The translations under genes were made by a program, and so were the position numbers. A stretch of 64,000 nt of DNA from Sphingobacterium sp. Lineage in GTDB: Bacteria; Bacteroidota; Bacteroidia; Sphingobacteriales; Sphingobacteriaceae. The notes beneath the pieces are model-generated. The model worked only from the letters and a program-made list of their open reading frames with translations. It searched no databases and was not told the DNA's origin. Shown here one piece after another: positions 28,202 through 36,768 of this stretch (its first letter is position 1; each line of letters starts with the position of its first letter). The stretch covers positions 62,001-126,000 of the forward strand of contig JAITTY010000017.1 of the NCBI GenBank assembly GCA_031286695.1, given 5' to 3'.

Positions 28202-28204
28202 ATA

Positions 28205-28332
28205 TATTACATATAGCGCATTAGGCGCGTTAAGACAAAGATAATTAATAAAAGTGATTAATATGTTATACATAATTTGATTTAAATTTGTTTTTTATAT
28301 TTTGTAATTTATATATTTGCATATATGTAATA
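28205..28332. promoter_or_regulatory. Three TATWACATAT operator candidates in the nan divergent region
   Basis: The same 10-mer occurs as TATTACATAT at 28205-28214 (plus), TATAACATAT on minus (plus 28261-28270) and TATTACATAT on minus (plus 28323-28332). The first lies 4-13 nt before the regulator's start codon, the second upstream of the SusC promoter's -33 box, and the third at the expected SusC transcription start. This is the placement expected for NanR-like repression of both genes. Confidence 0.6.
28287..28319 (+). promoter_or_regulatory. Bacteroidota-type promoter of the nan operon
   Basis: TTTG at 28287-28290 and TATATTTG at 28312-28319 are separated by 21 bp, within the range usual for the -33/-7 promoters of the Bacteroidota housekeeping sigma factor. 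The predicted start lies about 20 bp before the SusC start codon, inside the third operator candidate. Confidence 0.6.
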
Positions 28333-28348
28333 CTTAATACAAACCAAT

Positions 28349-31300
28349 ATGTATTCAAACCTAAAATTACGAACCCTGCTTACCCTGTCTATATTGACGG
28401 GCAATATGCTCTTGGCTCAAGCACAGGACCATGCCGTGCGGGGAAAAATTACCGATGCAAAAACTGGAGAATTACTAGGAAATGTGACTGTAAAGGTCAA
28501 AGGATCCAGCCAATCTCTGCAGTCAAATACCGATGGAACGTTCTCCATCAGTACCAATCCCAATACTATTTTAGTGATTACGTCTACGGGGTATAGACCA
28601 TACGAGGTAAAAGTTGGGCAATTAAATCAATTGGATATTAAGCTTGAATCTAAGGTTGAGCAAATGGATGAGGTTGTTGTGGTAGGATACGGAAAAATGA
28701 AAAAGTCGAATTTAACGGGGTCTGTAAGCAGCTTGGATAAAAAGGTGCTTGAAACTGGAGTTCGTTCGAACCCAGCTTCGGCTTTAGCGGGTACCATACC
28801 GGGTATTCGGGTTCAGCAAACATCAGGAAGACCGGGAGCTGTACCTAAGATTGTCCTACGTGGGGGAACAGATTATGATGGAAGTGGAACTCCTTTAGTT
28901 ATTGTCGACGGTATAATAAGAGATGGATTTAATGATATCAATCAAAATGATATTGAATCAATAGATGTTCTCAAAGATGCTTCTGCAACTGCCATATATG
29001 GGGCAAGGGCTTCTAATGGCGTAATTCTTATTACCACAAAGCGTGGAAAAGAGGGGGTGTCTAATATTGTTGTTCAGTCGAAGATTGGTGTCAATAAATT
29101 GAATAATCCATTTAATTTCTTAAGTGCAAAGGATTATTTATACTGGTCAAGAAAAGGGGTGCAGACCTCTGGAATTTATCAGCCAAATCAGCTAAACCAA
29201 TTGACGTCGGTCGGTCCTTTCGGAACAGGTAACAAATTTAAGGATGATCAAGGAAATTACCTTGACGGTAATGTTACAAGTAACGCTGTCTGGAGTACGA
29301 TGTATCTGGACGATAGCAATCGTGAATTGCTACAACAGGGATGGCAGACAATGATTGATCCGATAACAGGTAAGGAATTGATTTTTAAAGATTTTGATTA
29401 TGAGGATTATGCATTACGGAACAATAGCTTGACGCAAGACTACAATGTTGCATTACAGGGTGGGACACAAAAGGGAAGTTATTATGCCAGCGTAGGAAAG
29501 TATAATGAGAAAGGATTGCCCATCAATACTTTTTATGATAGAACAACCTTTGTTCTCAATGGCGATTATAAGATTAAACCCTGGTTACAATCTAATTCGA
29601 ATGTGAATTTTGCCTATACAAAATGGAGAGATGCAATAAATGGTGAAGCTAATTATATGACGAGGGCGTTGGGAGCTCCTCCCACTATGCGTGGTACCAA
29701 TATGAATGGAGACCTGTTAGTGGGACGTGACTGGCAGGATGGAAATCCGCTCGTCAATGATGATAAGTTTATCCGCAAGAATATAAATCAAAAATTAACC
29801 TTAGGACAGGCTTTTACTGTTAATTTTTTAGATAATCTGAGCTTAAGAGTTAGCGGTAACTGGTTTTTTAATCAGGAAACAAGCGAGTCCTTTAATAAGG
29901 ATTACCTTGCTAGTCCTGGGAATTATGTGAGAACTCGAAATTCAAGTGCATCTTACTACAAAAATTTTAATCAAACTTACAATGCTGTATTAAACTATAA
30001 TACAACTATTGCTAGCGATCACACTATTAACGTGATGGCGGGGACTGAATTTTTTGATTCCTATCGCACAAGTTTTTCCGCTTCGGGAAGCGGAGCACCT
30101 ACAGATGACTTTATGGATTTAGGATTGACTAGTCCTGATGCCAATAAACGAGGTATCGACTCCTATCATGATCGTCAACGTATTACTTCTTTCTTTGGTC
30201 GTGTCAATTATGACTATCAACAAAAATATTTGATGACGTTGACAGCACGTCGCGATGGGTATTCTACACTTTTAAATAATCGTTGGGGAACATTTCCAGG
30301 GATTTCAATTGGCTGGAACCTACATAATGAAGAGTTCCTTAAGGATTATATAGGTATTGATAAATCAGTTAATTCAATTAAACTAAAGGCAAGTTACGGT
30401 GAAAATGGAAATGTGGATGCCGTATTTAAAGGGCAGACAACAAGAGATTCGTATATTTTGCAAGGAGCTTACGGTAGTTCAAAATATGATGGATCTGTAG
30501 GCTATAGGATGACTTCGTTGTCCATTCCTAATTTAAAATGGGAAAGTTTAAAGACTAAAGAGATTGGTCTGGAAGCAAAATTGTTTAATCGCTTAGATCT
30601 GATCTTAGCTTATTACCATAGAACGACCAAGGATAAAATTGCAACATTGACGCTTCCTCAATCTGCAGGTTTCCGAACGATTCGGACCAATAATGGCGAT
30701 ATGTCCAACCAAGGTATTGAGGTTGATTTAAATTATCAGATATTACGTAGTAAAGACTGGAATTTAAGTTTTAATTGGAATACTGCTTATAATAAAAATA
30801 AAGTATTAAAGCTTCCATATAATGGTTTAGCGAATAATCGTCAAGGAGGAATTCAGGTTTACGACACTAGTTCAAAGGAATTGATTTGGGTTGGTGGGAC
30901 TCAGGAAGGTCAGGATCCAAATGTTGCCTATGCATATGAAGCGGTTGGAATCATTCGGAACCAAGGAGACTTAGATCGTTATGCGGGGCAATTAAAAGAT
31001 TTAATTGGTGCCAGAACCCTGATTCATCCGGATGCATTCAATGCACTGTCGGAAGATCAACAGAAGTTATATTATCCCCTTGCGTTAGGTGATGTGATGT
31101 GGAAGGATGTCAATGGAGATGGTATAATCAACTCATATGATCGGGTTTACATGGGTAATACTATTCCACGTTGGACCGGTGGTTTCGGAACAAGTCTAAG
31201 TTACAAGGATTTTAGTCTCTATACGCGATTGGATTATGCTTTAGGTTTTGTTGCCTACGACGGTCCAAGGGCATGGTTTTTGGGGATGATGCAAGGTACA

Positions 31301-31657
31301 TTTAACACAACCGATGCAGTCTTTGATACTTGGACTGCGGAAAATCCTAACGCCAAATATCCAACATACTATTGGGCAGATCAATTATTTAAAAATAATA
31401 CCAGCCGTGAAAGTAGCATGTTCTATAATAAAGGAGATTATTTAGCATTACGTGAGATTTCTTTAGGTTATAAATTGCCTAATTCCGTTGCACAGAGGCT
31501 CAAGATGGAGGGCTTGCGGGTTTCATTAACAGGGCAAAATCTACATTATTGGACTAAAAACACCTTGTTTTCAGCAGAAAGTAGTAGGGTCGACCAAAAT
31601 AGCGGCGGATACCCACTGCCTAAGACATTTATTTTTAGTCTTCAATTAACCTTTTAA
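28349..31657 (+). CDS. SusC-family outer membrane transporter of the sialic-acid locus
   Basis: This 1102-residue protein has a signal peptide ending LAQAQ (about 26), a carboxypeptidase-D regulatory-like domain (about 28-102), TonB-box-like MDEVVVVGYGK at 106-116, the SNLTGSVSSL segment, and a plug with VLRGGTDYDGSG and IDVLKDASATAIYG. The barrel ends LQLTF. It heads the nan operon. Tannerella forsythia and Bacteroides use an equivalent TonB-linked porin for sialic acid (NanO with its SusD-like NanU). By analogy this one takes up sialic acid or sialyl-oligosaccharides; specificity is inferred from neighbours only. Confidence 0.93.
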   Translation: MYSNLKLRTLLTLSILTGNMLLAQAQDHAVRGKITDAKTGELLGNVTVKVKGSSQSLQSNTDGTFSISTNPNTILVITSTGYRPYEVKVGQLNQLDIKLESKVEQMDEVVVVGYGKMKKSNLTGSVSSLDKKVLETGVRSNPASALAGTIPGIRVQQTSGRPGAVPKIVLRGGTDYDGSGTPLVIVDGIIRDGFNDINQNDIESIDVLKDASATAIYGARASNGVILITTKRGKEGVSNIVVQSKIGVNKLNNPFNFLSAKDYLYWSRKGVQTSGIYQPNQLNQLTSVGPFGTGNKFKDDQGNYLDGNVTSNAVWSTMYLDDSNRELLQQGWQTMIDPITGKELIFKDFDYEDYALRNNSLTQDYNVALQGGTQKGSYYASVGKYNEKGLPINTFYDRTTFVLNGDYKIKPWLQSNSNVNFAYTKWRDAINGEANYMTRALGAPPTMRGTNMNGDLLVGRDWQDGNPLVNDDKFIRKNINQKLTLGQAFTVNFLDNLSLRVSGNWFFNQETSESFNKDYLASPGNYVRTRNSSASYYKNFNQTYNAVLNYNTTIASDHTINVMAGTEFFDSYRTSFSASGSGAPTDDFMDLGLTSPDANKRGIDSYHDRQRITSFFGRVNYDYQQKYLMTLTARRDGYSTLLNNRWGTFPGISIGWNLHNEEFLKDYIGIDKSVNSIKLKASYGENGNVDAVFKGQTTRDSYILQGAYGSSKYDGSVGYRMTSLSIPNLKWESLKTKEIGLEAKLFNRLDLILAYYHRTTKDKIATLTLPQSAGFRTIRTNNGDMSNQGIEVDLNYQILRSKDWNLSFNWNTAYNKNKVLKLPYNGLANNRQGGIQVYDTSSKELIWVGGTQEGQDPNVAYAYEAVGIIRNQGDLDRYAGQLKDLIGARTLIHPDAFNALSEDQQKLYYPLALGDVMWKDVNGDGIINSYDRVYMGNTIPRWTGGFGTSLSYKDFSLYTRLDYALGFVAYDGPRAWFLGMMQGTFNTTDAVFDTWTAENPNAKYPTYYWADQLFKNNTSRESSMFYNKGDYLALREISLGYKLPNSVAQRLKMEGLRVSLTGQNLHYWTKNTLFSAESSRVDQNSGGYPLPKTFIFSLQLTF

Positions 31658-31667
31658 TCGTAAAATT

Positions 31668-33233
31668 ATGAAAAAGATATTTGTTTATTGCTGTATAATC
31701 ATAGCGGCATTCACATCTTGTAAAGAAATCGATCTTGAAATTAGTCCAGAAGATTATTTTGCGAGCGGCAGCTTTTGGAAAACAAACGAGCAGGTCGCCG
31801 GAGCTATGTTGGGACTTCATGTACAATTGCGTGAGCAGCAACAAAATCTATGGAATCTGGGTGAACTACGTGGTGGAACGCTTCGTGATGGTACTAGTTT
31901 TACAGGAACAGCATCACTAAACTCCGCTGGAATAATAACGCAGGATATTCGCGAAAGTTCTCCTGGAATATCAGGTTGGGCAGGATTATACGCTCCAATT
32001 TTTCAGGTTAATAATTTTATTTATCAGGTGGAGAGAGCTGATTATTTGACAGATGTGCAAAAAGGCTATTATTTGGGACAGGCTTATGGTTTACGTGCTT
32101 TTTATTACTTTTATTTATTTAGAACTTATGGTCGGGTGCCATTAGTAACGGAACCTCAGGCAGCTGTTAACACACCGACCTCCGCAGAGGAAGCTTACAA
32201 AGCTCGAACCGAAACGGAGAAAGAAACACTGGATTTTATTAAAACTGAAGTTGATAAATCGGAAAAGTCATTTTCAGGGAACTACGAAACTAAAAACCAG
32301 AAAGCACAATGGTCGTTGGCAGCAACAAAAATGTTGAAAACAGAAGTGTATCTATGGTCGGCCAAAGTAGATATAGATGGAAAAGCACCAGAGAATAGCA
32401 CGGCGGATTTAAAACTTGCAAAAGCCGCTATAGAGGAAGTAATTCCTAAATACACACTCATCAGTAATTTTGGAGATGCATTTAAATCTGCAAGTGTACC
32501 GGCTATGAAAGGTAATTCCGAGATGATTTTTGTACTTCGTTATCTAAATGGAGAAGCGACTTCATTTTTCAATAATTTCATTTATGCCGCAAGCGATGAT
32601 ATTACAGGCTATGTAGATGATAATGGACAAGCTATCTCAAAAGATCCTTTACAGGCCGGATCTACGGGTTTGATCCGTTATGAGTATAAAATTGATCTGT
32701 ACAGATTATATGAAAAGACTGACACTAGAGCAAATGCAACTTTCCTGAATTTTAATAAAGGGAATACATCGGCGGTAGTATTTAGAAAATTCTTGGGAAC
32801 TTTGATAGACGGGGTTCGTAACTATTCGGATGACTATCCTGTTTATCGCTTATCTGAAGCTTATCTATTGTTGGCAGAAATTAAAAATAAATTGGGAGAG
32901 GACCCAACCGGCGAAATCATGGCTGTACGTAACCGGGCGTATGCCGGAAAAGCGCCTTTGTTTACAAATGGCAGTTTCGAGACAAACGAATTAGCGATCT
33001 TTTATGAACGTACAAAAGAGTTTGTATCCGAGGGTAAGCGATGGTTCGATTTGAGACGTATGCAGGATGCATCCGGAAAGCCTTTGGTGTTTCGTAAAGA
33101 TTTAGCCTTGGTCGGCGTATTAAATAACATTGACGGTCAGAAGCATAAAATATTGTGGCCTATTGATTTACAAACATTAGCTGAAGATCCTAAATTAAAT
33201 GATCAGCAAAATCCAGGTTATAAAGGAACCTAA
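31668..33233 (+). CDS. SusD-family surface lipoprotein of the sialic-acid locus (NanU-like role)
   Basis: This 521-residue lipoprotein has a short signal peptide ending AFTSC (Cys18) and SPEDYFASGSFW after it. TPR-like helices follow (LGQAYGLRAFYYFYLFRTYG), with the usual late EFVSEGKRWFDLRRM segment. It starts 10 bp after SusC and will form its lid. In Tannerella forsythia and Bacteroides fragilis the SusD-like NanU binds sialic acid with high affinity, and the neighbouring aldolase and sialidase genes suggest the same here. A stem-loop follows the stop and may reduce read-through into the downstream genes. Confidence 0.92.
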   Translation: MKKIFVYCCIIIAAFTSCKEIDLEISPEDYFASGSFWKTNEQVAGAMLGLHVQLREQQQNLWNLGELRGGTLRDGTSFTGTASLNSAGIITQDIRESSPGISGWAGLYAPIFQVNNFIYQVERADYLTDVQKGYYLGQAYGLRAFYYFYLFRTYGRVPLVTEPQAAVNTPTSAEEAYKARTETEKETLDFIKTEVDKSEKSFSGNYETKNQKAQWSLAATKMLKTEVYLWSAKVDIDGKAPENSTADLKLAKAAIEEVIPKYTLISNFGDAFKSASVPAMKGNSEMIFVLRYLNGEATSFFNNFIYAASDDITGYVDDNGQAISKDPLQAGSTGLIRYEYKIDLYRLYEKTDTRANATFLNFNKGNTSAVVFRKFLGTLIDGVRNYSDDYPVYRLSEAYLLLAEIKNKLGEDPTGEIMAVRNRAYAGKAPLFTNGSFETNELAIFYERTKEFVSEGKRWFDLRRMQDASGKPLVFRKDLALVGVLNNIDGQKHKILWPIDLQTLAEDPKLNDQQNPGYKGT

Positions 33234-33242
33234 AACTGATAC

Positions 33243-33280
33243 CCTGTCTCAACTGATTTGAAAGTTGAGACAGGATATTT
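33243..33280 (+). terminator. Stem-loop between SusD and nanA, possible attenuator
   Basis: CCTGTCTCAACT at 33243-33254 pairs perfectly with AGTTGAGACAGG at 33263-33274 over an 8-nt loop. It is followed by ATATTTATT, a weak T-run. It may set a lower level for the cytoplasmic enzymes than for SusC/SusD, or stabilise the SusCD message. Confidence 0.6.
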
Positions 33281-33304
33281 ATTACTATCTTATAAAAATA
33301 TCAT

Positions 33305-34225
33305 ATGCTAAATCAAAAAATCTCAGGATTAATTGCAGCGCCATTTACTCCTTTCGATGAAAACGGAGAATTGAATCTTGAGCTGATTCCGGAATACTAT
33401 GCGATGTTAAAGCGCAACCGGGTAACGGGTGCCTTTATCTGTGGCTCTACCGGAGAAGGTGTATCGTTGACTTTTGAGGAAAAAGTTGCGGTGATGACAG
33501 CTTGGGCCAGATTAACAAAAGAGGATGATGCATTTATACTCATGATGCTCCTGGGAGGAACCAATATCAAAGAATGCCAACAATTGGCTAGGCTGGCCGA
33601 GCATGCAGGTGTAGATGTCGTGTCATTTACTGCACCATCTTATTTCAAACCTGCTAATGTGGATCAATTGGCAAAGTGTTGTGTCGAAATTGCTAGTGCA
33701 GCCCCGAATACGGCTTTCTACTATTATCATATCCCAGTATTGACCGGCGGGAATTTCCAGATGATCGACTTGTTGAAGAAGATTGATGGAGTGATACCCA
33801 ATTTTAAAGGAATCAAATATACGCATGAAGATTTTATGGATTTTCTAAGCTGTATGAATTATGCAGATCGCAAGTACGACATGTTATGGGGAAGGGATGA
33901 GAATATGTTGTCTGCCTTAGTATTGGGCAACAAAGGTGCTGTTGGAAGTACCTATAACTACGCTGCACCTTTATATCTTGAGCTTATTGAGGCTTATGAT
34001 CGGGGAGATCTTGAAAAAGCTAATGCTTTGCAGCAGCAATCCATCGATATGATCACATTGTTAGGAAAGTACGGTGGTATTTCAGTAGGAAAATCGTATA
34101 TGAAATTAATTGGCCTAGACTGCGGAGCATTTAGACTGCCTGTAAAGAATATTTCGGCGGAGCAATTTGAACTCTTTAAGAGTGATGTGAACAAACTTAA
34201 ATTTCAGACGTTTTGTGCACAGTAA
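33305..34225 (+). CDS. nanA: N-acetylneuraminate lyase (DapA/NanA family)
   Basis: This 306-residue cytoplasmic aldolase has the substrate-carboxylate motif GSTGEG at 47-52, the catalytic tyrosine in YYYHIP (139-144) and the Schiff-base lysine K171 in FKGIKYT. GRDE follows later. The family includes dihydrodipicolinate synthase, but this context (sialidase, sialate esterase, ManNAc epimerase, mutarotase) makes cleavage of Neu5Ac to ManNAc and pyruvate the likely reaction. Length and fold match the bacterial NanA/NanL group. It starts 71 bp after the SusD stop, behind a stem-loop. Confidence 0.93.
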   Translation: MLNQKISGLIAAPFTPFDENGELNLELIPEYYAMLKRNRVTGAFICGSTGEGVSLTFEEKVAVMTAWARLTKEDDAFILMMLLGGTNIKECQQLARLAEHAGVDVVSFTAPSYFKPANVDQLAKCCVEIASAAPNTAFYYYHIPVLTGGNFQMIDLLKKIDGVIPNFKGIKYTHEDFMDFLSCMNYADRKYDMLWGRDENMLSALVLGNKGAVGSTYNYAAPLYLELIEAYDRGDLEKANALQQQSIDMITLLGKYGGISVGKSYMKLIGLDCGAFRLPVKNISAEQFELFKSDVNKLKFQTFCAQ

Positions 34226-34233
34226 AACAGATC

Positions 34234-34276
34234 TCCCTCTCGAGATGAGTATCATGGGTGCTTATATCGAGAGGGA
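34234..34276. other. Stem-loop between nanA and nanM genes
   Basis: TCCCTCTCGA at 34234-34243 pairs with TCGAGAGGGA at 34267-34276 over a 23-nt loop. No T-run follows on either strand, so it is more likely an RNA processing or stability element than a terminator. Confidence 0.45.
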
Positions 34277-34314
34277 AATTACAGGCTGGACTGTAGGTTC
34301 AAGAATAAATAGAT

Positions 34315-35454
34315 ATGACAAAACAACATTGGATGGGAGTTATTGTGGGAATACTGTTTACAGGTGCTGTTCATGCACAGGTTGGTCGATTGGAATGGCA
34401 TAAAGGCATTACATTGCCAGCTATGCAAGATGGAAAGAAGCATATTGGTCTGGCAGGACCAATTGCTGGTGTCACGGGTGATTGTCTCCTGATTGCCGGT
34501 GGAGCGAATTTCCCACATTTACCACCCTGGGAAGGCGGAACGAAAGAGATCCAAAAAGAAGTATTTATTTATAGAAAAGAGGGAGCGGGACTACGCTTAG
34601 CAGCGCAGGATAGTCTTTCTGTGGCGGTTGCTTATGCTGCTAGCCTGAGCCTACCCGATGGATTGCTGGTTATAGGAGGAGAGACTACTGATGGTAAAAC
34701 AGCTGCTTGTAGACTGATTAATTATGATAGCTACGCCAAGAAAATTACGGTGTTAGACTTTCCGAATCTCCCATTTCCGCTAGCCAATATGGGAGCGGTA
34801 GCTCATGGGAATAAACTTTTCGTTGCCGGTGGTGAAACGCCTGATGCTGTATCAGACCAGGTGTTGCAATTGGATCTAGAGAATCTTGAAAAGGGATGGG
34901 TCTGTATAGGAAAATTACCCTATGCAGTCTCCCATTTGCAATTGTTGTCCAATAGCCCAAATGATCTTTATCTACTTGGTGGAAGAAAGGCTCATTCGGA
35001 GCGCCCTTCGAGGTTATATCATGAATTATGGTGCTCAACCGATAATGGAATTACTTGGTCCAAACGGACTGACATTCCTTTTTCCGCGGCAGCAGGAACT
35101 GCCTGTGTATTACCAGACCAAGGGATATGGTTATTGAGTGCTGATCGGGGCAATACCTTCCATCAGGTAGAAGCGCTGATCTTTGATGCTAAAAAGGAAA
35201 CAAACCCATTGCAGCGACAGAAACTCATTGATGCTAAAAATAAATTACAAATCAACCATCCTGGCTTCGGTAGAGCAATATGGCGTTACGATCTACATTC
35301 GGATAAATGGAACCGGATGGGGGATTTGCCATCGAATGGACCTGTAACCACGACAGCTGTTGTCTGGGACGACATGATCATTTTGCCCAGTGGTGAAATT
35401 AAGGCGGGCGTTCGTACTCCTGAGGTTTTAGTAGCAACATTTTCTAACAAATAG
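34315..35454 (+). CDS. nanM: N-acetylneuraminate mutarotase-like Kelch protein
   Basis: The protein has 379 residues and a signal peptide ending AVHAQ (about 22). The body consists of Kelch blades with repeated GG pairs: LLIAGGANFP, LLVIGGETTDG, LFVAGGETPDA and LYLLGGRKAHS. Then GITWSKRTDIPFSAAAGTA and a closing blade follow. This is the cyclically permuted mutarotase arrangement of NanM, which speeds alpha-to-beta Neu5Ac interconversion in the periplasm of other bacteria. Position between aldolase and transporter supports that role. Confidence 0.9.
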   Translation: MTKQHWMGVIVGILFTGAVHAQVGRLEWHKGITLPAMQDGKKHIGLAGPIAGVTGDCLLIAGGANFPHLPPWEGGTKEIQKEVFIYRKEGAGLRLAAQDSLSVAVAYAASLSLPDGLLVIGGETTDGKTAACRLINYDSYAKKITVLDFPNLPFPLANMGAVAHGNKLFVAGGETPDAVSDQVLQLDLENLEKGWVCIGKLPYAVSHLQLLSNSPNDLYLLGGRKAHSERPSRLYHELWCSTDNGITWSKRTDIPFSAAAGTACVLPDQGIWLLSADRGNTFHQVEALIFDAKKETNPLQRQKLIDAKNKLQINHPGFGRAIWRYDLHSDKWNRMGDLPSNGPVTTTAVVWDDMIILPSGEIKAGVRTPEVLVATFSNK

Positions 35455-35504
35455 CATTGAAAAAATAAGATATAAAAACTCATATAAACCTGATAAAGCT
35501 TGAA

Positions 35505-36740
35505 ATGATCTCTTCTTTACGACATAAATCTTTTTACCCGTGGCTGGTTGTAGCGCTCCTTTGGGGAGTAGCCCTGCTGAATTATATGGATCGGCAGATG
35601 CTGTCGACTATGCGTGATGCGATGCAGGTCGATATTCCGCAATTGCAAAGTGCCGAAACTTTTGGTGTATTGATGGCTGTTTTTCTCTACATATATGGCA
35701 TTATGAGTCCCATCGCTGGTATTGTCGCTGATAGAAGCAATAGAAAATGGCTGATCGTGGGTAGTCTATTTGTGTGGTCAGCAGTTACTTATGGTATGGG
35801 GATGGCGCATGATTATTCAACACTATTGGTATTGCGGGCAATTATGGGATTTAGTGAAGCACTGTATATCCCGACTGCCCTTTCCTTGATCGCAGATTAC
35901 CATACCGGAAAAAATCGATCGCTGGCTATTGGACTACATATGACGGGGCTCTATACAGGTCAAGCCTTAGGTGGCTTTGGTGCAACATTGGCGGCATCAA
36001 AAGGATGGCATACCGCTTTTCATTGGTTTGGAATTGTCGGAATATGTTATGCATTGCTGCTCGCGATTTTATTGATGGAGAAAAAACATACGTCTTCAGA
36101 TGAAGAAAGCACTTCGGAAAGCCAATTACCTCTTTCCAAAAGCTTATTGCTGTTATTTTCCAATGTTGCATTCTGGATTCTATTGTTTTATTTCGCGGCT
36201 CCAAGCTTACCGGGCTGGGCCATCAAAAATTGGCTTCCAACCTTGTTCGCTGACAGCCTGAATATCCCAATGGCCAACGCAGGCCCATTGTCTACGATTA
36301 CAATCGCTATCTCATCTTTTATTGGGGTTATAGCCGGCGGAATACTGAGCGACCGCTGGGTACAGAAGCATATCCGTGGACGTATTTATACCAGCGCAAT
36401 TGGCCTTGGACTGACCATACCTGCTTTATTGTTTTTGGGATTAGGCCAGACCTTACCTGCAGTTGTGGGAGCGGCAGTCTGTTTTGGAATTGGTTTTGGC
36501 ATATTCGATGCCAACAATATGCCTATTCTTTGTCAGGTTGTTCCCAAAAATTTGCGGGCAACCGCTTATGGCTTTATGAATATGGTTGGTGTATTTGCAG
36601 GAGCTGTCATTACACAATGGTTGGGGAAATTTAAGGATGAAGGCCATTTTGGGTTAGGTTTTGCATTGTTGGGGGCTGCGGTACTGCTAGCACTGTTGTT
36701 GCAACTCCTGTTTCTTAAACCGAAAACAATGGAAAAGTAA
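35505..36740 (+). CDS. nanT: MFS transporter, probable sialic acid permease
   Basis: This 411-residue inner-membrane protein has twelve predicted helices. The family loop is visible between helices 2 and 3 (GIVADRSNRKWLIVG), and the LNYMDRQMLS segment in helix 1 is typical of the anion:cation symporter branch of the MFS. Bacteroides fragilis and Tannerella forsythia NanT are MFS proteins encoded in the same kind of cluster, so Neu5Ac-proton symport is the likely role. Hexuronate or other acid transport is the alternative on sequence alone. It begins 51 bp after the mutarotase gene. Confidence 0.88.
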   Translation: MISSLRHKSFYPWLVVALLWGVALLNYMDRQMLSTMRDAMQVDIPQLQSAETFGVLMAVFLYIYGIMSPIAGIVADRSNRKWLIVGSLFVWSAVTYGMGMAHDYSTLLVLRAIMGFSEALYIPTALSLIADYHTGKNRSLAIGLHMTGLYTGQALGGFGATLAASKGWHTAFHWFGIVGICYALLLAILLMEKKHTSSDEESTSESQLPLSKSLLLLFSNVAFWILLFYFAAPSLPGWAIKNWLPTLFADSLNIPMANAGPLSTITIAISSFIGVIAGGILSDRWVQKHIRGRIYTSAIGLGLTIPALLFLGLGQTLPAVVGAAVCFGIGFGIFDANNMPILCQVVPKNLRATAYGFMNMVGVFAGAVITQWLGKFKDEGHFGLGFALLGAAVLLALLLQLLFLKPKTMEK

Positions 36741-36768
36741 TCGTAGCGATATACTGAATTAATAGATC

